Assembly: GCA_041749075.1 (NCBI GenBank)
Contig: JBGTBY010000035.1
Span: 354,093 to 418,092 of the forward strand
Origin: CAMTWZ01 sp041749075
Lineage (GTDB): Bacteria > Bacteroidota > Rhodothermia > Balneolales > HLUCCA01
Direction of reading: 5' to 3'
Length of the DNA: 64,000 bases
Below the pieces are notes generated by a model. It saw only the letters and a program-made list of their open reading frames with translations, made no database searches and was not told the DNA's origin. Within the stretch, counting starts at the first letter, position 1, and each line of letters opens with the position of its first letter. Positions 43,622 to 51,854 of the stretch are shown here, piece after piece. Made by a program: the position numbers and the translations under genes.

Positions 43622-44911
43622 ATGTCACATTCCGAATTAGAAACCAAACTCAAGCCGAAGTTCTTCAAAGAACATCAGTATGCCTATTACAAGGCGCTTG
43701 AGGACAAGCATACGACGATCGAAGTCACCGACGACGATCCGCTTGCCACAAGGATGATCTTGAACATGGGTCCGCAGCACCCTGCCACCCACGGCGTGTT
43801 GCGTGTACTCACCGAGCTCAAAGGCGAGCGCATCGTCAGAAACAAATTGGACATCGGCTATCTGCACCGCGGTGTGGAGAAAATCGCAGAGAACAAGACC
43901 TACCAGGAATTCATGCCCTATACGGACCGCATGGATTACCTGTCTCCGTATTCCAACAACGTGGCCTTGTGCACGGCGGTGGAAAAACTGGCCGATATTG
44001 AATTGCCCGATCGTGCCCAGTGGATCCGCATGATCAACTGTGAATTGGCCCGTATTTCGGCACACCTGCTCTGGTTGGGAACCATGGTGATGGATGCCGG
44101 CGCGATTTCCTTCTTCATCTGGACGTTCCGCGAGCGCGAAAAGATCTATGACTTGTTTGATGAGATCGCTGGTCACCGCTTCACGGTTTCCCATTCCCGC
44201 ATCGGCGGCGTTGCAAGTGATTTCACACCAGAAGCTCTCGCCGCAGTCAAACAGTACATCGCCGATTTTCCGAAAGAATTGCGCGAATGGAACACCTTCC
44301 TCAATAAGAACCGCATTTTCCTGGATCGGAACGCCGATGTCGGAAACGTGACCTATGAAAAAGCGATCGCGTTGGGCATGTCGGGTGCGAACATCCGCGC
44401 CACCGGCATCGCATACGACATCCGCAAGTTCGAACCCTACCTGCGCTATGCGGATGTGGACTTTGAAGTGCCTACCCGCTTGGAAGGCGACAACCTCGCC
44501 CGCTACTATGTGCGCATGGAAGAAATGTCGCAATCGGTCCGCATCATCGAACAGTGTTTCGGTCGCCTCAAACCCGGCCCGATCCGCATCGACAATGCCA
44601 AAAAAAGTTACCCGTCCAAAGACGAAGTCTATTATTCGATGGAAGGACTCATTCATGATTTCATGATGACCGACACCGGCGTATGTCCCCCTCCCGGCAA
44701 GGAAATCTATCATGCCATCGAAGCGCCAAAAGGCGAATTGGGGTATTACATCCAAAGCGACGGCACGGGACATCCGTGGAGAATGAAAATCAAAACCCCA
44801 TCCTTCAACAACCTTCAAGGGTTGGAGTACATGTTGGATGGATGCATGCTGGCCGATACCGTAGTGGTGATTGGTGGTGTGGATCCGGTGATGGGCGAGG
44901 CAGACAAATAG
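43622..44911 (+). CDS. nuoD: NADH-quinone oxidoreductase subunit D
   Basis: A 429-residue 49-kDa-type subunit forming the quinone pocket with NuoB. MGPQHPATHGVLRV, LHRGVEKIAENKTY, DRMDYLSPYSNN and the C-terminal DPVMGEADK are family hallmarks. The N-terminal ~40 residues are a charged extension relative to short homologues. Confidence 0.97.
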   Translation: MSHSELETKLKPKFFKEHQYAYYKALEDKHTTIEVTDDDPLATRMILNMGPQHPATHGVLRVLTELKGERIVRNKLDIGYLHRGVEKIAENKTYQEFMPYTDRMDYLSPYSNNVALCTAVEKLADIELPDRAQWIRMINCELARISAHLLWLGTMVMDAGAISFFIWTFREREKIYDLFDEIAGHRFTVSHSRIGGVASDFTPEALAAVKQYIADFPKELREWNTFLNKNRIFLDRNADVGNVTYEKAIALGMSGANIRATGIAYDIRKFEPYLRYADVDFEVPTRLEGDNLARYYVRMEEMSQSVRIIEQCFGRLKPGPIRIDNAKKSYPSKDEVYYSMEGLIHDFMMTDTGVCPPPGKEIYHAIEAPKGELGYYIQSDGTGHPWRMKIKTPSFNNLQGLEYMLDGCMLADTVVVIGGVDPVMGEADK

Positions 44912-44914
44912 ATT

Positions 44915-45445
44915 ATGGCGAACTACGAATTCTCGAAAGAGGAACTCACCGAGATCGATCGCATCAAAGCGAACTATCCGCAACATCAAGCGGCTGTGAT
45001 GCCGGTCTTATGGATGGCTCAAGACAAATTCGGTCATGTGGATATGGATGTGCAGCGCTTGGTCGCCGCCACCCTCGATCTGCCTGAAGCGCATGTCTAT
45101 GGTGTGGCCACCTTCTACACCCAGTATTTCAAGGAAAAACACGGCACCTACGTGCTGGATGTGTGCACCTGTCTGAGCTGCCATATCGGCGGCGGATACG
45201 AGATGCTGCATTACCTCGAGGAAAAACTGGGCATCAAGGAAGGCGAAACCACGCCCGATGGCAAATTCACAGTGAAAAGCGCGGAATGCCTCGGCGCGTG
45301 CGGTTATGCCCCGATGATGCAGATCACGAACGATGTGTTTGTGAACCATCTAACCAAGGATAAACTGGATCAGGTGATCGATTCCTTGAAGAAAGACATT
45401 GTACCCGAGTTCGAACCCATCCCATTAGTCCAGAACCGCCCATGA
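44915..45445 (+). CDS. nuoE: NADH-quinone oxidoreductase subunit E
   Basis: A 176-residue thioredoxin-like subunit holding the 2Fe-2S cluster N1a. VYGVATFYTQY and the ligands in VCTCLSCHIGGG (a CxxxxC-type pair) and AECLGACGYAPMMQI are visible. Ends with a short tail after the fold. Overlaps nuoF by 4 bp. Confidence 0.95.
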   Translation: MANYEFSKEELTEIDRIKANYPQHQAAVMPVLWMAQDKFGHVDMDVQRLVAATLDLPEAHVYGVATFYTQYFKEKHGTYVLDVCTCLSCHIGGGYEMLHYLEEKLGIKEGETTPDGKFTVKSAECLGACGYAPMMQITNDVFVNHLTKDKLDQVIDSLKKDIVPEFEPIPLVQNRP

Positions 45446-46731
45446 GTTTCGACTGGAAATCCTATCAGCCTGTCTTGATCCCCAACATCCCGGATTATCA
45501 TAAGCTGTCGGTGTATGAGAAAAACGGCGGATATGAGCAATTCAAGAAGGTGCTCGCCAAACAAGACGAGTTCACTCCCGAAGGTGTCGCCACCATCGTG
45601 AAGAATTCAGGTCTCCGCGGACGCGGTGGCGCCGGGTTCAACACCGGACTCAAATGGTCGTTCATGCCCAAACCGGATGGTGGTCCACGCTATATCGCCG
45701 CAAATGGTGACGAATCCGAGCCAGGCACGTTCAAAGACCGGGTCATTTTCGAATACAATCCGCATTCGTTCATCGAAGGCGCGCTCATCGCGGCCTATGC
45801 CATGCGCATCACGGCTGTTTATGTGTACATCCGTGGTGAATACCGCAGTTGGATCCGAATGATGGAAGCCGCTATCGCGGATGCGTATAAAGCAGGTCAC
45901 ATCGGCGAGAACATCCATGGAAGCGGATTCACGACCCATATGTATGTGCATTCGGGTGCCGGAGCGTATATCTGCGGCGAAGAATCGTCCTTGATGGAAT
46001 CGTTGGAAGGAAAACGTGGCTATCCGCGTGTGAAACCTCCATTCCCGGCTCAAAAAGGCTTATGGGGACGTCCGACCACCATCAACAACATCGAAACCCT
46101 CGCCAACGTCCCTTATATCCTGAAAATCGGTGCCGAGGCTTATGCCGCGATCGGTGCGAAAAACCATCCGGGTCCGCTCTTGTATGGTATTTCCGGACAC
46201 GTGAACAAGCCTGGTGTGTATGAATTTCCATCGGGGATGTCGATCGAAACGTTGATTTATGATGTCTGCGGCGGGATGCGGAACGGCAAGAAACTCAAAG
46301 CCCTGATCCCAGGTGGCTCATCCACTCCTCCCCTCACCGCCGATATGATTGTTGGAACCACGATGGATTCCGATTCTCTACGCACCGCCGGATCCATGCT
46401 CGGTACGGCCGGCATGGTGGTGATGGATGAAGACACCGACATGGTGGACATGCTCACCCGCATATCGCACTTCTATCATCATGAATCATGCGGACAATGC
46501 ACACCTTGCCGCGACGGCACAGGCTGGCTCGAAAAAACATTGAAGAAAATCAACCGCGGGGATGGTGAAATGCGCGACTTAGATCTTCTTCTCGACATCT
46601 GCACTCAGATGGAAGGCCGCACCATCTGCGCCTTGGCCGATGCCGCCGCTTGGCCCGTCCGATTCACCATCACACGTTTCAAAGAAGACTTTGAAGCCCG
46701 CTGCAAGCAAACCGTTTACGCAACCGCATAA
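45442..46731 (+). CDS. nuoF: NADH-quinone oxidoreductase subunit F
   Basis: A 429-residue FMN and NADH-binding subunit. GLRGRGGAGFNTGLKW binds NADH/FMN, NGDESEPGTFKDR and GAGAYICGEESSLMESLEG are FMN contacts, and the N3 cluster ligands lie in HESCGQCTPCRDG plus a later Cys (TICALAD). The end overlaps the nuoG ATG by 1 bp. Confidence 0.97.
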   Translation: MSFDWKSYQPVLIPNIPDYHKLSVYEKNGGYEQFKKVLAKQDEFTPEGVATIVKNSGLRGRGGAGFNTGLKWSFMPKPDGGPRYIAANGDESEPGTFKDRVIFEYNPHSFIEGALIAAYAMRITAVYVYIRGEYRSWIRMMEAAIADAYKAGHIGENIHGSGFTTHMYVHSGAGAYICGEESSLMESLEGKRGYPRVKPPFPAQKGLWGRPTTINNIETLANVPYILKIGAEAYAAIGAKNHPGPLLYGISGHVNKPGVYEFPSGMSIETLIYDVCGGMRNGKKLKALIPGGSSTPPLTADMIVGTTMDSDSLRTAGSMLGTAGMVVMDEDTDMVDMLTRISHFYHHESCGQCTPCRDGTGWLEKTLKKINRGDGEMRDLDLLLDICTQMEGRTICALADAAAWPVRFTITRFKEDFEARCKQTVYATA

Positions 46732-48455
46732 TGGCTGAAATTTTCATCGACAACCAACGCTTCGAGTTCACCGGCACGGTAAAAGTGCTGCAATTCATCC
46801 TCGACAAAGGACTCGATCTTCCGCACTTCTGCTACCATCCAGCATTGTCCATTCCGGCGAACTGCCGCCAATGTTATGTGGAAGCGGGCATGCCGGTGTT
46901 CAACAAAGAAACGAACGCCTACGATTTGGATGAGAACGGTCAGCGTGTGATCCGTTGGTTTCCAAAACTGATGACGGCTTGTAACACCGATGCCTCCGAT
47001 GGCATGGTCGTTAAAACTCATGTGACATCCGAGCTTGTCCGCCGCGGACAAAAAGACGTTCTCGAATTCATCCTCATCAACCATCCGCTGGATTGTCCTA
47101 TATGCGACCAAGCCGGCGAATGTCCGCTTCAGATCCAGACGTACAAATATGGTCCGGAAGGAAGTCGCTTCGAGCACAAAAAAGTTCATAAGCCGAAACG
47201 CATCCAACTCGGACCTCGTGTGGTTCTGGATGCCGAGCGCTGCATCAACTGCACCCGTTGCGTGCGCTTCACCGACGAAATCAGCAAATCGCACCAGTTG
47301 ACGATCATCTCCCGTGGCGACAAGAATTACCCCGCTGTCGCACCCGGACGTGAATTCGACGACGCCTACTCTCTGAATACGGTCGATATTTGTCCGGTCG
47401 GCGCGCTAACATCCGCCGATTTCCGCTTCAAAGCCCGAGTTTGGGATATGGTGTCCACACCGTCGATCGACATCACCAACGGAAAAGGCTGCAGCGTCGA
47501 TATCTGGACACGCGACAACCTTGTGCTCCGCATCACCCCTCGCGAAAACAAGAATGTGAACGATGTCTGGATGCCGGATGCGGGTCGCACGGCGTACACC
47601 ATCTACAACGAAAACCGGGTGAATAAGCCCCAATTGATGTTGGATGGCGCTCAGGTGCCGACATCATGGACGAACGCGGTTCTCACCGTTCACGAAAAGA
47701 TCGCTGAAACCCCATCCGATCAGATTCTTGTCATCGCCAGCGCATTTTCCTCATTGGAAGACAACTTCGCTTTGTCCAGCTTCTTCTCGAAGCTCGGCAA
47801 AGGCTCGGTCGGTTTCACACCACACATCGTTCCTGGTTTTGGGGATGGATTCCTCATCACCGATGACCAAGCGCCGAATACCTCTGGTGTTCGGATGTTG
47901 GATGTGGCTGAACACTCCGCCTCTTCCCTATCCGATGCGGCCAAGAACGCCAAACTCGTGATCATCCTGAATGATGACCTGGTTGGACGTGGCGTATTAA
48001 CTGCCGCTGACCTGAAAGGTGCTTTCGTCGTGGCTTTGTCCTCGAATCTTACTGCGACAACCGCCGCCGCGGATTTGGTGGTGCCAATCACGACGGCTGC
48101 TGAGCACGTGGGAACCTATGTGAATGTGGATGGTCGCGCGCAACGCACCCGCGCCGCCAAAGAAACGGCGCATCGCGGCCGCAATGTGAACATGGACATG
48201 TCGAAAGGCCGTCTGGATCATTTCGGAACGCATTTCGACAACTGGGTGAGCGACAAGAACCGCATCGACTGCGTTCCGGTTTGGGAATTTCTCACAAATG
48301 TGGCTACAGAAGCCGGAATCGGATTCTCTTATTCCGAATCGGGCGATGTCTTGCGCGATATGACCGCGACTCTCCCTACCCTATCTGAGCTCACTTACGA
48401 GCGAATGGATGCCGAAAACGGCATTTCCCTTATCACCGAATCGAATCATGCCTGA
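46731..48455 (+). CDS. nuoG: NADH-quinone oxidoreductase subunit G, short form
   Basis: A 574-residue iron-sulfur subunit. The N-terminal 2Fe-2S domain has Cys34, Cys45, Cys48 and Cys84; the His-Cys cluster has His118, Cys122, Cys125 and Cys131; a 4Fe-4S site has CINCTRC (171-177) and Cys221. Only part of the molybdopterin-oxidoreductase domain follows, so it is shorter than the roughly 700-900 residues of many NuoG. The extra N7 cluster motif was not seen. The frame is intact to a stop inside nuoH, so this looks like a natural short form. Confidence 0.93.
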   Translation: MAEIFIDNQRFEFTGTVKVLQFILDKGLDLPHFCYHPALSIPANCRQCYVEAGMPVFNKETNAYDLDENGQRVIRWFPKLMTACNTDASDGMVVKTHVTSELVRRGQKDVLEFILINHPLDCPICDQAGECPLQIQTYKYGPEGSRFEHKKVHKPKRIQLGPRVVLDAERCINCTRCVRFTDEISKSHQLTIISRGDKNYPAVAPGREFDDAYSLNTVDICPVGALTSADFRFKARVWDMVSTPSIDITNGKGCSVDIWTRDNLVLRITPRENKNVNDVWMPDAGRTAYTIYNENRVNKPQLMLDGAQVPTSWTNAVLTVHEKIAETPSDQILVIASAFSSLEDNFALSSFFSKLGKGSVGFTPHIVPGFGDGFLITDDQAPNTSGVRMLDVAEHSASSLSDAAKNAKLVIILNDDLVGRGVLTAADLKGAFVVALSSNLTATTAAADLVVPITTAAEHVGTYVNVDGRAQRTRAAKETAHRGRNVNMDMSKGRLDHFGTHFDNWVSDKNRIDCVPVWEFLTNVATEAGIGFSYSESGDVLRDMTATLPTLSELTYERMDAENGISLITESNHA

Positions 48456-49458
48456 TTTCTTGACACCTCAAATCCTGCTGTCACTCGCTGTGATCGGTGC
48501 GGGAGCCTTTTTCTTGCTCAACTCTGCGGCCATCGCGGTTTATGCCGAGCGCCGGATCGCGGCCTTCATCCAGAACCGCGTGGGACCGAACCGCGTGGGT
48601 CCTGCTGGATTGCTGCAACCGATCGCCGACGTACTCAAACTGATTCTGAAAGAAGACATCACGCCGAGTCAGGGCAACAAGACGATTCACGCGATCGCGC
48701 CGATGATTCCGGTGGCTACGGCCTTGATGACCGTCGCTGTCATTCCCTTTGGCGATGGATTAGTTGGTTCGAACTTGGATGCGGGCGTTCTTTACCTTCT
48801 GGCCATCACATCTTTAGGTGTGTACGGTGTGACCTTGGCGGGTTGGGCATCGAACTCGAAATACGCGCTACTCGGAGGCTTGCGTTCCGCGGCGCAGATG
48901 CTGTCGTACGAATTGCCGATGGGCATGGCTGTGGCAAGTTGTATCCTCTTCGCCGGCTCATTGAGCATGGTGGATGTGGTCAATTCGCAGGATATGATCT
49001 GGAACATCTTCCGCAACCCGCTTGGATTCCTCATCTTTTTTGTGGCCGCACTGGCTGAAGCCAACCGCACACCGTTCGATTTGGTTGAAGCCGAGCAAGA
49101 ACTCGTCGGCGGATTTCATACCGAATACAGCTCCATGAAATTCGGGATGTTCTTTTTGGCCGAATACATGCACGTGACGATCGGCTCGATGTTGGTCACA
49201 AGTTTCTTCCTAGGTGGCTACCACCTTCCATTCGCACCGCTCTGGTTGCCGGAATTGTCACCGTTATGGAAAGGTGTGTTGGATGTGCTTGTGTTCTTGG
49301 GCAAAACCTTGTTCATCGCATTCACCTACATCTGGATCCGTTGGACAATCCCACGCTTCAAATATGATCAACTGATGCGTTTGGGCTGGAGCAAGTTGCT
49401 CCCGTTATCGATCATCAATTTCTTGGTGATCGCTTCCGTCCTCTACTTCTTTCGGTAG
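48448..49458 (+). CDS. nuoH: NADH-quinone oxidoreductase subunit H
   Basis: A 336-residue membrane subunit with about eight helices linking the quinone site to the proton pumps. AVYAERRIAAFIQNRVGPNR (loop 1) and EANRTPFDLVEAEQELVGGF with TEYSSM (loop 3) are conserved. ATG 48448 overlaps nuoG by 8 bp. It is the last complex I gene here; nuoI to nuoN do not follow. Confidence 0.96.
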   Translation: MPDFLTPQILLSLAVIGAGAFFLLNSAAIAVYAERRIAAFIQNRVGPNRVGPAGLLQPIADVLKLILKEDITPSQGNKTIHAIAPMIPVATALMTVAVIPFGDGLVGSNLDAGVLYLLAITSLGVYGVTLAGWASNSKYALLGGLRSAAQMLSYELPMGMAVASCILFAGSLSMVDVVNSQDMIWNIFRNPLGFLIFFVAALAEANRTPFDLVEAEQELVGGFHTEYSSMKFGMFFLAEYMHVTIGSMLVTSFFLGGYHLPFAPLWLPELSPLWKGVLDVLVFLGKTLFIAFTYIWIRWTIPRFKYDQLMRLGWSKLLPLSIINFLVIASVLYFFR

Positions 49459-49472
49459 GATTCTTTTCCAAT

Positions 49473-49490
49473 CTAGGTACTTGTACCTAG
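49473..49490. repeat. Perfect palindrome after nuoH
   Basis: ctaggtac-tt-gtacctag, an 8-bp stem with a 2-nt spacer, 15 bp after the nuoH stop. No T run follows, so it is not a standard terminator; it may be a protein-binding site or a residual repeat. Confidence 0.75.
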
Positions 49491-49598
49491 GGATTTGAGC
49501 AGTCTTGCCTATAGAATTCACATGTGCATTGCCTAAAATGTGTGGTAGTCAGTTTAACTACTGAGACACCATTCATCAGTTTTGCAAGGAGAAATCAC

Positions 49599-51695
49599 AT
49601 GTATCGTTATCTAACCACGCTTATCGTCGTTTTGACACTCGCCGCCTGCTCTAAGGATCCGGTGAGACCGTCTATGGACTCGGATTCAAGCAATCCGAAT
49701 CTGTCAACTAGTTCATCACCCTCCTCATCTTCGTCTTCGTCATCCACTACCTCATCCACTTCATCGTCTTCAAACTCTGAAGTTGTATGGGTCGATGCAA
49801 GACTGGTCGGTAATCCTGCCGGTCCCAAACTGAGTACAACGGTCCTTGAGGCTGGAGTCGACTATCGAATTACTGTTGAAGGGAACTGGAGTGCTTGGCT
49901 TCCGAGCTGGTGGGAGTGTGTGTCGCCGTCCCCTACCGTTCACATATCACCCACCGTTCCTGATGGTATCTATGCAGGTATGGACCCCGAGTGGCGCTAC
50001 GCTGACCCCGGGAATTGCAATCGGACTCTCTCGCAATATGCGGGAATTATGTTTAGTCTCGACGCAGGAGCAACTGCCTTTAATCCGACGCCGGTCGACG
50101 GAACTTACAATACCGATCACACTTACGAGTACATCGTAACCGGCACTGGAAATCGTATTGGATTCCACATCCCTGACACCAACGAGGACAATCATGGCGT
50201 CATGAAAGTCACTATTGAAGAGATTGTGCCTCCTACAGTGAACGTGTTCACCAGTGATCCAGCTACTGTTCAAGCTTGGGGACCCATCCTCGAACTGCCG
50301 ATCAATAGCGCATGGGTTTCCCAGTATTGCACCGTGAATCCAAACGTCGGTTTGGACGACCCACGGTGGGGATCGCCCCACGCCGCTTACGAGGTAGGAC
50401 CAGCAGCATTTGAGACGTACACGTCATGGTCCAATTTCAATGCTCCGTGGATCAATGCATGGAACAGCTTGCAGGCATCTGCCGCACCTAGCGCCCAAAA
50501 CGGCAACAACACGCAGAGCTGGTCGAAGTTCGAGTCCACAGTCTCGGGCGATGGAACATTTGTCGTCCAATTCTTGGCTGACAATTGCTCCTGGATCTAT
50601 TTGGATGGCAACCTCATCGGGGTACAGGCAATCGACTGGAACACGAATCCTGCCGTGAACGGCCGGTACTCTTTGAACCTCTCCGGAACTCACACCTTGT
50701 CGTTCATCGTCTTCGACGGTGGTGGCCAGGCCGGTGGTAAGTTCCGCCTTGAGACCCTTTCGTCCTTTGTTGGTGGCGGCGGAAATGCCGGCGATGTCAA
50801 CCCGCCTCTGCCAAGCGACAACACAGCACCTGTCATCACGCCAAATGTAACTGGAAATCTCAATGGCGACTGGTACACCTCAGATGTGAACATCTCGTGG
50901 ACCGTAACCGACGATGAATCGGATGTGACCAACACCACCGGATGCGATGCGACGACGGTAACCAGTGATACAAACGGAGTGACCTACACCTGTGAAGCCA
51001 CATCAACGGGTGGCACAGCCAGTGAGTCAGTTACTGTAAAGCGCGATGCTACTCCACCTGTTGTCACGGCCTCGGAATCTGGCACGATGGGGAACAACGG
51101 ATGGTACACATCCAACGTCTCCGTCTCCTTCAATGTTAGCGAGCCTACTTCGCCATTGTCCTCAACCGGTTGTGATGCGGTAACCGTCTCCACAGACACC
51201 AATGGTGTGACCTACACCTGCGAAGCATCGTCGGCGGGTGGCACAGCTAGCGCATCCGTGACGGTGAAACGTGATGCCACGAAACCCATCATCGCCTTCT
51301 CCGGAAACGCAGGTTCGTACACCGTAGCTCAAAGCGTGAGCATCGGATGCTCAGCCACCGATAGCATGTCCGGCATCGCGTCCAGCGACTGTCCTGGTGC
51401 GTCGGGCGATGCCTACACGTTTGGGGTCGGTACAACCACATTGAATGCGTCGGCGCTCGACTTGGCTGGAAACAGCAACTCCGCGGCCACCTCGTTCAAC
51501 GTGACGGTGACATCGGGCAGCGTTTGTGAATTGGTAAAACGCTGGGTAAGTCAGCGTGGCGTGGCCAACTCACTCTGCCAGCAACTGAATAACGGAGCGT
51601 ATGGTGCCTTCATCAAACATGCGCGCGCTCAGAGTGGGAAGCATGTGCCGGCTGACAAAGCGGCCATCCTTATCGCTTTGGTCGAACAGCTGTAA
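49599..51695 (+). CDS. Modular surface lipoprotein: Ser-rich linker, PA14-like part, two Ig-like repeats, FIMAH-like tail
   Basis: A 698-residue lipoprotein (lipobox TLAACSK). Residues about 20-60 are a low-complexity Ser/Thr linker. A middle region (about 65-380) contains FVVQFLADNCSWIYLDGNL, a sugar- or matrix-binding beta-sandwich pattern. Two tandem ~76-residue repeats follow (each with GVTYTCEA then GGTAS.SVTVKRDAT), then a related third unit. The last ~55 residues (ELVKRWVSQRGVANSLCQQL ... AILIALVEQL) look like a FIMAH-type module known from surface proteins. ATG 49599 has a good AAGGAG 8 nt upstream, unusual in this window. It may be a transferred gene. Confidence 0.75.
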   Translation: MYRYLTTLIVVLTLAACSKDPVRPSMDSDSSNPNLSTSSSPSSSSSSSSTTSSTSSSSNSEVVWVDARLVGNPAGPKLSTTVLEAGVDYRITVEGNWSAWLPSWWECVSPSPTVHISPTVPDGIYAGMDPEWRYADPGNCNRTLSQYAGIMFSLDAGATAFNPTPVDGTYNTDHTYEYIVTGTGNRIGFHIPDTNEDNHGVMKVTIEEIVPPTVNVFTSDPATVQAWGPILELPINSAWVSQYCTVNPNVGLDDPRWGSPHAAYEVGPAAFETYTSWSNFNAPWINAWNSLQASAAPSAQNGNNTQSWSKFESTVSGDGTFVVQFLADNCSWIYLDGNLIGVQAIDWNTNPAVNGRYSLNLSGTHTLSFIVFDGGGQAGGKFRLETLSSFVGGGGNAGDVNPPLPSDNTAPVITPNVTGNLNGDWYTSDVNISWTVTDDESDVTNTTGCDATTVTSDTNGVTYTCEATSTGGTASESVTVKRDATPPVVTASESGTMGNNGWYTSNVSVSFNVSEPTSPLSSTGCDAVTVSTDTNGVTYTCEASSAGGTASASVTVKRDATKPIIAFSGNAGSYTVAQSVSIGCSATDSMSGIASSDCPGASGDAYTFGVGTTTLNASALDLAGNSNSAATSFNVTVTSGSVCELVKRWVSQRGVANSLCQQLNNGAYGAFIKHARAQSGKHVPADKAAILIALVEQL

Positions 51696-51720
51696 GATTC
51701 AGCTTACATAGCTTGTAAAG

Positions 51721-51756
51721 AGCCCCTCGGTCTAGGATCGGGGGGCTTTTTTATTT
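51721..51756 (+). terminator. Rho-independent terminator
   Basis: agcccc (51721-51726) pairs with ggggct (51742-51747), with an inner cg/cg pair, followed by a run of T with one A later. It lies 26 bp after the stop of the modular lipoprotein and just before the octamer array. Confidence 0.85.
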
Positions 51757-51757
51757 A

Positions 51758-51789
51758 TGGTAGGATGGTAGGATGGTAGGATGGTAGGA
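51758..51789 (+). repeat. Octamer array tggtagga x4
   Basis: Four exact copies of tggtagga in 8-bp register. The inverse copies are at 51831-51850, 41 bp away, and the same unit recurs at 59536 and 59607. Confidence 0.95.
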
Positions 51790-51830
51790 ATTTGAGGAAC
51801 TTAAAGTATATTTTGGGAGACGTATAAAAG

Positions 51831-51850
51831 TACCATCCTACTATCCTACA
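51831..51850 (-). repeat. Inverse octamers before the first paralogous lipoprotein
   Basis: taccatcctactatcctaca, which pairs with the array at 51758-51789 (ccatccta and ctatccta are its reverse complement with one change). It ends 4 bp before the ATG at 51855, so a folded transcript would place the start codon at the foot of a long stem. Confidence 0.9.
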
Positions 51851-51854
51851 GCAG

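Noticed and set aside
43637..44989. 450-codon frame on the minus strand opposite nuoD.
   Set aside because: nuoD is unmistakable on the plus strand; the antisense frame is a by-product of its codon usage.
49473..49490. Palindrome after nuoH as a Rho-independent terminator.
   Set aside because: No T run follows on either strand.
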